A program made the position numbers and the translations under genes. From the NCBI GenBank assembly GCA_002282445.1, contig NCJK01000001.1, positions 62,001 to 126,000 on the forward strand: 64,000 nucleotides of DNA. Direction: 5' to 3'. A model generated the notes under the pieces. That model saw only the letters and a program-made list of their open reading frames with translations, did no database searches and had not been told where the DNA came from. Source of the stretch: Burkholderiales bacterium 39-55-53 (GTDB taxonomy: Bacteria; Pseudomonadota; Gammaproteobacteria; Burkholderiales; Burkholderiaceae_C). Shown piece by piece: positions 37,478-45,920 of this stretch (the first letter of the stretch is position 1; every line of letters starts with the position of its first letter).

Positions 37478-38074
37478 TTATTCCAAGCGCCATGTGTATT
37501 TCATGCTGGCCCAGCTTTGTTCAGCCTTGCCATTGAGCGTGCCTGGCTTGAACTGACAGCGCGAGATTGCAACGCGTGCTGCTTCGTCTAAGCGCGTAAA
37601 GCCAGAGCTTTTTTCGACCTGTGACTCGAGCACTTGGCCTTCGGTGCCAATCAAGAAACGCAACTGAACCGTGCCCTCTTCCTCGTTGCGTCGCGAGGCG
37701 CTGGGATATTCCGGCTTGGGGCAACTTGCGGCTGCGTTGATTACTGCAGCTGTTCTTACAGGTGCTACTGGCGCATTTGATACTGATGCAATTGCATTAG
37801 CGCCAGTGGTTGCATTGACTGCGATGTCAACTGGCGGCACGTATTCGGGCGGTGGTGGCGCACTCTTTTGTGGAGGCGGTGGAGGTGGCGGTGGAATGTC
37901 GGGCTTGGCATCTTCAATCAGCTGGGCCTCAACAGGCCCTTTGATCACTTTGACGAACTTCTTGGCCAAGCCAGAACTGATCGCCCAAAACAAGATGATG
38001 TGCAACAAAACCACCAGACTCAATCCGACAACATGCTTGCCTGGATTGCGTTGTTGACTGGCGTAGTCTTTCAT
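37478..38074 (-). CDS. tonB: TonB energy-transducing protein
   Basis: A protein of about 198 aa. It has a short cytoplasmic start, one membrane anchor (VVGLSLVVLLHIILFW), a proline-rich stretch (IPPPPPPPPQKSAPPPPEYVPP) spanning the periplasm, and a C-terminal TonB domain (EGTVQLRFLIGTEGQV ... KPGTLNGKAEQSW). It transmits force from ExbBD to outer-membrane receptors, here probably the sugar receptor encoded divergently. ATG 38074 has AGGAG 10 nt upstream. An in-frame ATG at 38152 has a better placed GGAGG, but would put the LacI operator inside the coding region. A dedicated TonB beside its receptor fits substrate-specific control. Confidence 0.9.
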   Translation of the reverse strand: MKDYASQQRNPGKHVVGLSLVVLLHIILFWAISSGLAKKFVKVIKGPVEAQLIEDAKPDIPPPPPPPPQKSAPPPPEYVPPVDIAVNATTGANAIASVSNAPVAPVRTAAVINAAASCPKPEYPSASRRNEEEGTVQLRFLIGTEGQVLESQVEKSSGFTRLDEAARVAISRCQFKPGTLNGKAEQSWASMKYTWRLE

Positions 38075-38124
38075 GTGTGTGTGGCTCCTGGTTATCAATT
38101 GCAGCAACAGAGGACTAAGACTCT

Positions 38125-38140
38125 TTGCAATCGTTTGCAA
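38125..38140. promoter_or_regulatory. LacI-type operator on the tonB side
   Basis: TTGCAATCGTTTGCAA: the same 16-bp palindrome as at 38325 with one mismatch from symmetry, and the central CG typical of LacI-family sites. It lies about 50 bp upstream of the chosen tonB start. Confidence 0.75.
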
Positions 38141-38296
38141 TTCTAAATTCATGAAAAACCTCCACGCATTGGTGCAAACCCTTGCTTGTGAAATTATTTT
38201 GTTGCACCCGTATGACACTAGGGAAAGTCCCGATTACATCAGTATTTTCAAAAAAAATCAAAGAGTTAGAAAATATTTAGAGATTGGACATTTAAT

Positions 38297-38340
38297 TTGA
38301 CTGGTCGTTTGGTGACAAATATTGTTGCAAACGTTTGCAA
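38297..38340 (+). promoter_or_regulatory. receptor promoter with overlapping LacI-type operator
   Basis: -35 TTGACT (38297-38302), 17-bp spacer, -10 TATTGT (38320-38325), then the perfect 16-bp palindrome TTGCAAACGTTTGCAA at 38325-38340. Binding there would block transcription initiation of the receptor-amylosucrase genes. The spacing is ideal for a repressor. Confidence 0.78.
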
Positions 38341-38461
38341 TTCAAAACAAAATTCACATCACTCATTGCAATGCATCCAAGGCACGACAAAGAGTCACCC
38401 ATCCAGTTAGCTTCAAACACTAGCAAAACTGGGGTTTTATCAACTTGTAAAGGAGACGTTT

Positions 38462-40690
38462 GTGAAAACAAACAAAAAGACAATCAGTCCAAAAACGATT
38501 GCAGTAGCCGCCTCACTGGCAGCTATGCAAATTGGCGCTGTTTATGCCCAAAACTTAAACCTTGATGAAGTCGTTGTGACAGCCTCCCCTACAGGCCGTA
38601 CAAAGATGAAGTCAAGCGATTCCGTGACTTCCGTTGGCGAAGAAGCCATCATGCGTAGCGGTGCAACAAGCGCAGCAGAAATCTTGCGCTCAGTTCCTGG
38701 TATCCGCGCTGAATCATCAGGCGGCGAAGGTAACGCCAACATCACTGTTCGTGGCGCACCTGTGTCTGCTGGCGGTAGCCGCTATGTGCAAATGCAAGAA
38801 GATGGTTTGCCAATTTTGCTGTTTGGCGATATCGCCTTTGGCACACCAGATCAATTCCTGCGTACAGACTACACAACAGATCGCGTAGAAGTAGTTCGTG
38901 GTGGTAGCGCATCTACCTTGGCGAGCAATGCACCAGGCGCAATCGTTAACTTCGTCAGTAAAACTGGCCGCGACGTTGGCAATGCTGTCGGCGTGACCAC
39001 TGGCTTGGGCTCAAGACTGAATCGCTACGATTTCAACTTCGGTAGCGCCTTGGGCAAAGACACCTACTTCAACATGGGTGGTTTCACTCGTCAAGGTGAA
39101 GGCGGTCCATTCAAGACCGGCTTCAACTCACAAGACGGCGGTCAATTCAAAGCCAGCGTAACCAAAGAATTTGACAAAGGCAGCTATGTTCGCGTGAACT
39201 TCAAAAACTTGGATGACAAAACGCCAAGCAACATGCCTGTGCCAACTCGCTTGTCAAATGGCAACATCCAAACCATCGCAGGTGTGGACCCGCGTAATGC
39301 ATATTTCATCACCCCAAACATGACGCGGGATACCACCGTTGACCGTAATGGAAATCAAGTTACCTCAAATCCAGCGAACGGCTTGCATGTTACAAGCCGC
39401 TCTATAGGTTTAGAAGCAAAGTTGAATCTCGAAAATGGTTGGACTGTTGAAGAGAAGATGCGTAAGAGCACCAATAGCGGTCGTTTCATTGCATTATTCC
39501 CTGCCGACAACGGCAACGGCGCAGGCGGAGATTTCACAGGCACTATGTTCAATACGTCTTTGGACAACATGGACAACATGTTCAACGACTTGAAGGCATC
39601 TAAGTCCTTTGACGTGAGCGGTGGTAAGTCAGTATTTACAGGTGGTTTATTCACAGGTTCACAAAACTTGGGCCAAACATGGTTCTGGAATCAATACACA
39701 GTTGGTACAAACGGCACTTACTCCGCACCCGTCTCTAGCGGCTGGAACACATGGGGCGGATGCTGCTCACGCACTTATGACGTGCGTTACAACGTCACGG
39801 CTCCTTACGCTGCTGTGAGCTGGGAAAAGGACAAGTTGACTGTTGAAGGTAGCGTCCGTCAAAACAGCATGTCTGCGACAGGTCAAACATTCGGCGGTAG
39901 CACACCAACGAATGCGACATCACTGTCTGCAGCTTCATGGAATGCAAGCTCGGTTGATACCATTAACTATAAGCAAAACAAAATGTCTTATTCTGGTGGC
40001 GCAAACTACGCACTGTCAAAAGACACGTCTTTGTACGGACGCATCAGTGATGGTTATAACTTTGCAGCCGACCGCTTGCTCTACGGTACCAAAGGTGCTT
40101 TGAATGGAAGCAAGCCCGTTTCCTTTAACCGCTTGCAACAACAAGAATTTGGCGTTAAACACCGCGAAGGTAATTTGAGTTTGTTTGGCACTTTCTTTAT
40201 GGCCCAAACAGACGAATCAAACTTCGAAGCGACAACTCAAAAATTCACAACCAATAGCTACGAAGCCAAAGGTTTTGAACTTGAAGCTAGCTACCGCTCT
40301 GGCGGATTCCGCTTGGGTGCTGGTGCAACCATCACTGATGCAAAGATCAAGAGTTCTTTGAATGCAGCTGAAGTGGGCAAGAAGCCACGTCGCCAATCTG
40401 ATTTGGTATATGCAGTGTCACCCTCATATCGAACTGGCGACCTCGAGCTTGGCGCTGCATTCATTGGCTCTGGTAAGTCGTATGGCGATGACGCCAACAC
40501 CATCAATATGGATGGCTACATGATCACGAACTTGTTTGCAAACTATCGTATCAACAAACAAGCTTCTGCGATCTTGAGCGTGAACAACGCGTTCAACAAA
40601 TTAGCTTATACAGAAGTTGAAGGCGATGGTCATGCAGCGCGTGCACTGGCAGGTCGCAGTGCCAAAGCCACTTTGAAGTACGAGTTCTAA
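38462..40690 (+). CDS. TonB-dependent outer-membrane receptor, probably for sucrose
   Basis: A 742-aa protein starting GTG with AAAGGAG upstream. A signal peptide ends near AVYAQ, a TonB-box-like LDEVVVTAS follows at about 35-43, and a plug domain (about 50-170, VPGIRAESSGGEGNANITVRG, read in segments) precedes a 22-strand barrel ending in an aromatic F, as outer-membrane proteins do. The gene stands at the head of the amylosucrase-MFS-fructokinase cluster and is controlled by a LacI-type site. By analogy to SuxA of Xanthomonas it would take up sucrose or glucosides. The ligand is inference from context, and the receptor sequence itself does not reveal it. Confidence 0.9.
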   Translation: MKTNKKTISPKTIAVAASLAAMQIGAVYAQNLNLDEVVVTASPTGRTKMKSSDSVTSVGEEAIMRSGATSAAEILRSVPGIRAESSGGEGNANITVRGAPVSAGGSRYVQMQEDGLPILLFGDIAFGTPDQFLRTDYTTDRVEVVRGGSASTLASNAPGAIVNFVSKTGRDVGNAVGVTTGLGSRLNRYDFNFGSALGKDTYFNMGGFTRQGEGGPFKTGFNSQDGGQFKASVTKEFDKGSYVRVNFKNLDDKTPSNMPVPTRLSNGNIQTIAGVDPRNAYFITPNMTRDTTVDRNGNQVTSNPANGLHVTSRSIGLEAKLNLENGWTVEEKMRKSTNSGRFIALFPADNGNGAGGDFTGTMFNTSLDNMDNMFNDLKASKSFDVSGGKSVFTGGLFTGSQNLGQTWFWNQYTVGTNGTYSAPVSSGWNTWGGCCSRTYDVRYNVTAPYAAVSWEKDKLTVEGSVRQNSMSATGQTFGGSTPTNATSLSAASWNASSVDTINYKQNKMSYSGGANYALSKDTSLYGRISDGYNFAADRLLYGTKGALNGSKPVSFNRLQQQEFGVKHREGNLSLFGTFFMAQTDESNFEATTQKFTTNSYEAKGFELEASYRSGGFRLGAGATITDAKIKSSLNAAEVGKKPRRQSDLVYAVSPSYRTGDLELGAAFIGSGKSYGDDANTINMDGYMITNLFANYRINKQASAILSVNNAFNKLAYTEVEGDGHAARALAGRSAKATLKYEF

Positions 40691-40703
40691 AAACTCTATC
40701 CAT

Positions 40704-40775
40704 ATCCAAGTTGCTCCAGCAACTTGGATGCTTCAGTTGTGCATCTATTGCGCTGAGCCCAAAAGGTTCAGCGCA
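40704..40775. promoter_or_regulatory. two hairpins between receptor and amylosucrase genes
   Basis: First an 11-bp perfect stem (40704-40714/40719-40729, loop TCCA). Then an 8-bp stem TGCGCTGA/TCAGCGCA (40749-40756/40768-40775) followed by TCTTTT. Together they look like a leaky terminator or mRNA-end stabiliser, giving more receptor than cytosolic enzyme. Confidence 0.6.
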
Positions 40776-40789
40776 TCTTTTACCGAATT

Positions 40790-42727
40790 GTGAATACCAT
40801 GTCTCTTATCGAAGATTGTCCCGTCGCATCCGGACAGGCTATTCTTCCAGCTCGCATCACTGAGCTGCTTGACCAAGCCCCTGCTGCTCGCGCGGATGTG
40901 CTGCGCGAACGCCTGAATACCGAATTTCCTGTGCTCCAGGACAGACTTGCACGTCTGTATGACTGCCACGACAATTTTTCTGACTGGCTGAGCCAAGTGG
41001 TTGCTCAGGCAGTCAAACTCGCGTTGTCACGCCCCAATGATTTGTGGGCATTGGACATGCAGCGCGCCTCACAGCCCAACTGGCATTTGAATGGTTCATT
41101 GGGCTATTGCGCCTACGTTGATAAGTTTGCTGGTAACTTGTCTGGGGTGCGTCAACGCATTCCCCATTTGCAAGAGTTGGGTGTGACCTACTTGCACCTC
41201 CTGCCCTTCTTAAAGCCCGGTACACCACCCAACGATGGTGGGTTTGCAGTAGCCAGCTATGACGAAGTTGACCCAGCGCTGGGCAACAACCACGATTTAC
41301 AAACACTCACCCAAGAGTTGCGTGCCGCAGGCATCAGCTTGTGTAGCGACTTTGTGTTGAACCACGTTTCACACGAACACGAATGGGCATTGAAGGCTCG
41401 TGGGGGCGATGCGCACCATCAGTCATATTTCCATTGGGCAAAGACACCCGAGGACGTGGCTGCGCATGAAAAAAATCTGATTCAAATTTTCCCCAACACC
41501 GCCCCTGGCAATTTCACCTTCATTCCAGAAGTCAAGGCTTGGGCTTGGACCACGTTCTACCCCTACCAATGGGATTTGAACTACACACAGCCCGATGTGT
41601 TTGCAGAAATGGCTCAGTCGTTGTTGCAACTGGCCAATTTAGGCGTAGAGGCTTTCCGCTTAGATTCCACAGGTTTCTTGTGGAAGCGCCCAGGCACCAA
41701 CTGCATGAACCAGCCCGAAGTGCATTGGATTTTGCAAGCCATGCGCAGCCTGACCAACATTGCCGCGCCCGGCGTGTTGCTGAAGGCCGAGGCCATCATG
41801 CCCACGCAAGATTTGCCACCCTACTTTGGCCTCGGCGAAACCCAAGGCCCAGAGTGCCATGTGGCTTATCACTCCAGCCTCATGTCTGCAAGCTGGGTGG
41901 CTCTGGCTGAAGAAAACACACAAATCATTCAAGATGTGCTGTCGCACACCCCCGCCCTGCCCGATGGCTGCGCATGGATGACCTATGTGCGTTGCCATGA
42001 CGACATTGGCTGGAACGTGTTGCGCCCCGAGGTGGATGCACGCGGCGCCGATCAGCGTGCACGCCTGTTACATGCATCGCAATTCTTTGCGGGCGACGTG
42101 GCTGGCAGCTATGCGCAGGGCGCAGCCTTTCAGGCAAGCGACCCCACGGTTGTGCACGGTACCAACGGCATGGCCGCTGCCTTAGTAGGCTTGACATCCG
42201 CACAAACGCCAGCAGAGCAAGAAGCCGCCAAATCACGCTTGGTGATGATGCAGGCCTTGTCGTTGTTTGTCGGCGGTTTGCCGCTGATTTACATGGGCGA
42301 CGAATGGGGCCAAGGCAACACTTCGGCACAAGAAATTGCCCAGCGTCAAGGCCCCGATGGCCGTGAGTTACATCGCCCCATATTTGATGAACATAGCTTT
42401 GCCAATCGCCATGACGAATCCACGATGCAAGGCCAAATTTATGCCGCACTGCGTGCATTCATTCAAGCCAAAAAGCAACACAGCAGTTTGAGTGCCACAC
42501 ATCCATTGAGCGTTTGGCATACCGGCACAAGCGCGGTGCTGGGTTTGAAGCGCGGCAGCCATGTCCTAGGCTTATTCAATTTCTCGGGTCAACCACAAAC
42601 CTTGTCGCCCACGCCAGGAATCACGCAAAATTGCATGACGCATGGCACTGATTTAATTTCAGGCAAGGCACTTGATCTGCAAGGTTTGCAGCTCGCCCCC
42701 TACTCAGCCATCTGGCTAAAAAAATGA
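40790..42727 (+). CDS. amylosucrase (GH13)
   Basis: A 645-aa GH13_4-like enzyme that transfers glucose from sucrose to glucan, or hydrolyses sucrose, releasing fructose. A helical N-terminal domain precedes the catalytic barrel. Catalytic positions are Asp in EAFRLDST, Glu in LLKAEAIM and the transition-state-stabilising Asp in VRCHDDIGW. GYCAYVDKFAGNL and LHLLPFLKP also match. No signal peptide, so it is cytosolic, consistent with an upstream MFS sucrose importer. The start is GTG 40790 or ATG 40799, both with weak ribosome-binding sites. The stop overlaps the MFS gene by 4 nt. Confidence 0.93.
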   Translation: MNTMSLIEDCPVASGQAILPARITELLDQAPAARADVLRERLNTEFPVLQDRLARLYDCHDNFSDWLSQVVAQAVKLALSRPNDLWALDMQRASQPNWHLNGSLGYCAYVDKFAGNLSGVRQRIPHLQELGVTYLHLLPFLKPGTPPNDGGFAVASYDEVDPALGNNHDLQTLTQELRAAGISLCSDFVLNHVSHEHEWALKARGGDAHHQSYFHWAKTPEDVAAHEKNLIQIFPNTAPGNFTFIPEVKAWAWTTFYPYQWDLNYTQPDVFAEMAQSLLQLANLGVEAFRLDSTGFLWKRPGTNCMNQPEVHWILQAMRSLTNIAAPGVLLKAEAIMPTQDLPPYFGLGETQGPECHVAYHSSLMSASWVALAEENTQIIQDVLSHTPALPDGCAWMTYVRCHDDIGWNVLRPEVDARGADQRARLLHASQFFAGDVAGSYAQGAAFQASDPTVVHGTNGMAAALVGLTSAQTPAEQEAAKSRLVMMQALSLFVGGLPLIYMGDEWGQGNTSAQEIAQRQGPDGRELHRPIFDEHSFANRHDESTMQGQIYAALRAFIQAKKQHSSLSATHPLSVWHTGTSAVLGLKRGSHVLGLFNFSGQPQTLSPTPGITQNCMTHGTDLISGKALDLQGLQLAPYSAIWLKK

Positions 42728-44028
42728 GCACACACCTCAAACCGCATCTGTCGTTTTGGCAAATCCTCAGCATGAACTTTGGATTCTTCGGAATCCAATA
42801 CAGCTTTGGCCTGCAACAAGCCAATATGAGCCCCATCTACAAATACTTAGGTGCGGACGAGGCCAGCCTGCCGTTGCTATGGCTGGCGGGGCCCATGACA
42901 GGCTTGCTGGTGCAGCCCATCATTGGAGCCATGAGTGACCGCACCATCAGCAGGTGGGGCAGACGCACGCCTTACTTCATGATTGGCGCGATCTTGTGCA
43001 GCATCTGTTTGCTGTTCATGCCATTCAGCCCCACCCTGTGGTTTGCTGCGAGCTTGCTGTGGATTTTGGATGCCGCCAACAACGTGACCATGGAGCCATA
43101 CCGCGCCTACGTGAGTGACCGGCTCAACACCAACCAACACTCATTGGGCTTTTTGACCCAAAGCGCATTCACAGGGTTGGCGCAAACCTTGGCCTACCTC
43201 ACGCCCTCACTCTTGTTTTGGTTTGGCCTGAACAAAGATGCGCTGAATGACAGCAACATTCCACACATCACCGTCATTGCGTTTTTGATTGGCTCCGTGC
43301 TCTCATTGACCACGGTGTGGTGGTCGGTGCACTCGACGCCAGAACTGCCTTTGACAACCCAAGAACGTGAAGCCATCTTGGCCAAGCCTACGGGCATCAA
43401 AGCCACGCTGGCAGAAATTGTGGAAGCTGTGCGCGACATGCCCCAAGCTATGCGCCAACTTTGGTGGATGAAGTTGTTCCAGTGGTACGGGATGATGTGC
43501 TATTGGATTTACATCGTGCCTTCAATCGCCAAGTCGATTTTTGACACATCGGATGCTTCGTCACAAGGTTTTCGCGATGCGGGTTTGCTCAATGGGCAAA
43601 TTGGTGGCTTCTATAACTTTGTGGCTTTCGGCGCGGCCTTTGCGCTCATTCCGTTGACGCGACGCTTTGGCCCCAAACTCGTTCATGCTGCATGTTTGTC
43701 TCTTGCAGCGGTTGGCATGTGGTACTTGCCAAACATCCAAGACACAGCGCTGTTGTTTGTTCCTATGGTGGGCATTGGCTTGGCTTGGGCCAGCATCATG
43801 GGCAACCCGTACATCATGCTGGCTCGCAGCATTCCAGCTGAGCGCGCCGGCGTGTACATGGGCATTTTCAACATGTTCATTGTCTTGCCCATGATCATCC
43901 AAATGCTCACATTGCCTTTGTTCTACGACAGCTTGTTGGGCAGCGACCCAAGGCATGTCATTCAATTGGCCGGTTGCTTCTTGGGTATTGCGGCATTGCT
44001 CACGCTTCGTGTGAAAACCAATGACTAA
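42724..44028 (+). CDS. MFS sugar transporter (SuxC/GPH-like)
   Basis: A 434-aa inner-membrane protein with about 12 membrane helices. It has the MFS loop [18 protein letters not shown], which is also the sucrose/proton symporter (SUC/SLC45-like) signature. The N-terminus [21 protein letters not shown] fits the sucrose-transporter branch. It would move sucrose into the cytoplasm with protons. It overlaps amylosucrase upstream (ATGA) and the fructokinase gene downstream by 8 nt, so the three are coupled. Confidence 0.9.
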   Translation: MSTHLKPHLSFWQILSMNFGFFGIQYSFGLQQANMSPIYKYLGADEASLPLLWLAGPMTGLLVQPIIGAMSDRTISRWGRRTPYFMIGAILCSICLLFMPFSPTLWFAASLLWILDAANNVTMEPYRAYVSDRLNTNQHSLGFLTQSAFTGLAQTLAYLTPSLLFWFGLNKDALNDSNIPHITVIAFLIGSVLSLTTVWWSVHSTPELPLTTQEREAILAKPTGIKATLAEIVEAVRDMPQAMRQLWWMKLFQWYGMMCYWIYIVPSIAKSIFDTSDASSQGFRDAGLLNGQIGGFYNFVAFGAAFALIPLTRRFGPKLVHAACLSLAAVGMWYLPNIQDTALLFVPMVGIGLAWASIMGNPYIMLARSIPAERAGVYMGIFNMFIVLPMIIQMLTLPLFYDSLLGSDPRHVIQLAGCFLGIAALLTLRVKTND

Positions 44029-44983
44029 GCCCACACGCGTTGCACTCGCTGGTGAGGCATTGATTGACCTCATTGCCAGTCCTGACGGAACGTTCACACC
44101 CTGTTTGGGTGGTGCGGTTTACAACTTAGCACGAGCACTCTCGCGCCAAGGTGTGGGGGCTATGTATCTCAACCCTCTATCGTCAGACCGCTTTGGCCGT
44201 TTGCTTGCACAACAACTCGAACAAGATGGCGTCGCACTTGCAAAGCCAACTCCTGTGCAGGAGGTCACATCACTCGCCGTGGTGAACTTAGACGACACAG
44301 GACACCCCGATTACGCCTTCTACCGCGAAGGTGTGGCTGATCGAAAAATCAGTGCCACGTCGTTGCAAGACAGTTGCAGTCAACTCTCAGAACTCAAGAT
44401 GGTTTGCACAGGCGCACTCGCCCTCGATGCACGCGACCAAGACCATTACCTACCTTGGCTAAAGACTCAAAAGCAGGCCGGCCACTGGGTGGTAGTCGAT
44501 GCCAATCTTCGACCATCGGTCATGCCTGATTTGCCAAGCTACCGCGCTACCATTCAACAGGCTTTGGCCCTGGCTGACATCATCAAGGTCAGTGATGAAG
44601 ATTTGGTTTACCTCGGGTTAGAAGGTGCATCACCCGTTGAGAGCGCGCAGCAATTGCTGCGACAAACTTCTGCGCAACTCTTAGCCCTGACATTGGGCGA
44701 ACACGGTGCTTGGCTGATGTCTGCCAATGGCTTGCTGTGTTTTGGGCGTGAAAGCACGAAGCTGGCTATTGCCGATACGGTGGGTGCAGGAGACAGTTTT
44801 TTGGCTGGCTTACTCGCAGCCTTGCTCAATCAGAACCTAGACATCAGCAGTCAAGCGGCGCTCGAACAGCTCTTGCGCCATGCCGTAGCCAGCGCCAGTT
44901 TGTGCGTTCAAGAAAAGGGCTGCGTGCCGCCATCATGGGAACAAGCGCATGCTTGGTCCGTGGGCCATCCTCTGAATTTTTAA
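44021..44983 (+). CDS. fructokinase (PfkB/ribokinase family)
   Basis: A 320-aa PfkB sugar kinase. The N-terminal signature GGAVYNLARALSRQG and the C-terminal ATP/anion-hole motif ADTVGAGDSFLAGL (catalytic Asp in GAGDS) are both present. Given the amylosucrase next door, which frees fructose, fructose is the likely substrate, giving fructose-6-phosphate for Pgi. The family also includes other sugar kinases, so specificity is inferred from context. Confidence 0.88.
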   Translation: MTKPTRVALAGEALIDLIASPDGTFTPCLGGAVYNLARALSRQGVGAMYLNPLSSDRFGRLLAQQLEQDGVALAKPTPVQEVTSLAVVNLDDTGHPDYAFYREGVADRKISATSLQDSCSQLSELKMVCTGALALDARDQDHYLPWLKTQKQAGHWVVVDANLRPSVMPDLPSYRATIQQALALADIIKVSDEDLVYLGLEGASPVESAQQLLRQTSAQLLALTLGEHGAWLMSANGLLCFGRESTKLAIADTVGAGDSFLAGLLAALLNQNLDISSQAALEQLLRHAVASASLCVQEKGCVPPSWEQAHAWSVGHPLNF

Positions 44984-45014
44984 ATATCACCTCGTTACAT
45001 CAGCTAAATAGCGC

Positions 45015-45042
45015 TTGCTTTGTAACTTAATTACATTAAAAT
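45015..45042 (+). promoter_or_regulatory. hexR-zwf promoter with HexR-type operator
   Basis: -35 TTGCTT (45015-45020), spacer 16 bp, -10 TAAAAT (45037-45042). The palindrome TGTAACTTAATTACA (45021-45035) fills the spacer and matches the known HexR consensus (TGTAnTnnnATTACA type). Half sites GTTACAT occur nearby on both sides. Confidence 0.82.
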
Positions 45043-45071
45043 AAATGGACTAAACCCATCCAGTTACATTC

Positions 45072-45920
45072 ATGCTTGACCGAATCCAATCTACCTTGCA
45101 GTCATTGGCCCCCGCAGAGCAGCGGGTGGGCAAGGTGCTGTTGAGTGACCCTCGCAGCTTTGCAAGCACCCCGGTCGCAGACTTGGCGGAACGCGCACAA
45201 GTAAGCAAGCCCACTGTGGTGCGTTTTTGTCGCAGCATGGGTTACGAAGGCTTGAGTGATTTCAAACTCAAGCTCGCAGGCAGTCTCAGTGAAGGTGTGC
45301 CCTTCATTCATCGCAATGTGGGCGCAAAAGACAGCAGCAACGATGTGTTGGTCAAAGTCATTGACAACACGGTCACTGCATTTTTGAAATACCGTAACGA
45401 CGCATCATCAGCCGCCATCGACAAAGCAGCTGAAGCCATCGCACTCACCCATAAAAAAGGCAAGCGCCTTGAGTTTTTTGGCGTGGGCAACTCTGGCATC
45501 GTGGCACAAGACGGACAACACAAATTTTTTCGTCTAGGTTTTCACACCATCTCACACAGCGATGGGCACATGCAAATCATGAGCGCATCACTGCTTGGTC
45601 CTGGCGACTGTTTGGTCGTTTTTTCTAATTCGGGCCGCACCCGCGATTTGCTCGACTCATGCGAAATCGCCAAAAAGAATGGCGCAACCACGATTGTGGT
45701 GACAGCTTCTGGCTCACCGCTAGCCAATGCTGGAAAGATTCACCTCGCGGCTGATCACCCCGAGAGTTATGAAAAGTTCAGCCCCATGGTGTCGCGCTTG
45801 CTGCACCTGATGATCATCGACGTGTTGGCCACTACCGTGGCATTGCGCATAGGTAGCACACAGCTGCAACCCATGCTGCGCAACATGAAACAAAACCTCC
45901 TTAACAAACGTTACTCATGA
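45072..45920 (+). CDS. hexR: HexR, RpiR-family regulator of the Entner-Doudoroff genes
   Basis: A 282-aa protein. The N-terminal RpiR HTH (ADLAERAQVSKPTVVRFCRSMG) is followed by a SIS sugar-phosphate-binding domain (RLEFFGVGNSGIV; VVFSNSGRTRDLLD). In gammaproteobacteria HexR binds KDPG, which releases it from zwf, edd and eda promoters. Here it heads the zwf-pgl-edd-eda run and overlaps zwf by 4 nt. The operator in its own promoter predicts autorepression plus control of the whole run. Confidence 0.93.
   Translation: MLDRIQSTLQSLAPAEQRVGKVLLSDPRSFASTPVADLAERAQVSKPTVVRFCRSMGYEGLSDFKLKLAGSLSEGVPFIHRNVGAKDSSNDVLVKVIDNTVTAFLKYRNDASSAAIDKAAEAIALTHKKGKRLEFFGVGNSGIVAQDGQHKFFRLGFHTISHSDGHMQIMSASLLGPGDCLVVFSNSGRTRDLLDSCEIAKKNGATTIVVTASGSPLANAGKIHLAADHPESYEKFSPMVSRLLHLMIIDVLATTVALRIGSTQLQPMLRNMKQNLLNKRYS

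Larger units (their letters stand above)
38075..38461. promoter_or_regulatory. tonB / TonB-receptor divergent intergenic region
   Basis: A 387-bp AT-rich region that must carry both promoters. It contains two LacI-type palindromes (listed separately), one well-formed promoter for the receptor and a strong AAAGGAG ribosome-binding site before the receptor GTG. No further gene is apparent, apart from a possible N-terminal extension of tonB to 38152. Confidence 0.75.

Noticed and set aside
38075-38152. TonB start at ATG 38152 with a good GGAGG
   Set aside because: It would place the LacI operator inside the coding region and add residues not seen in TonB; it remains possible but less likely than ATG 38074.
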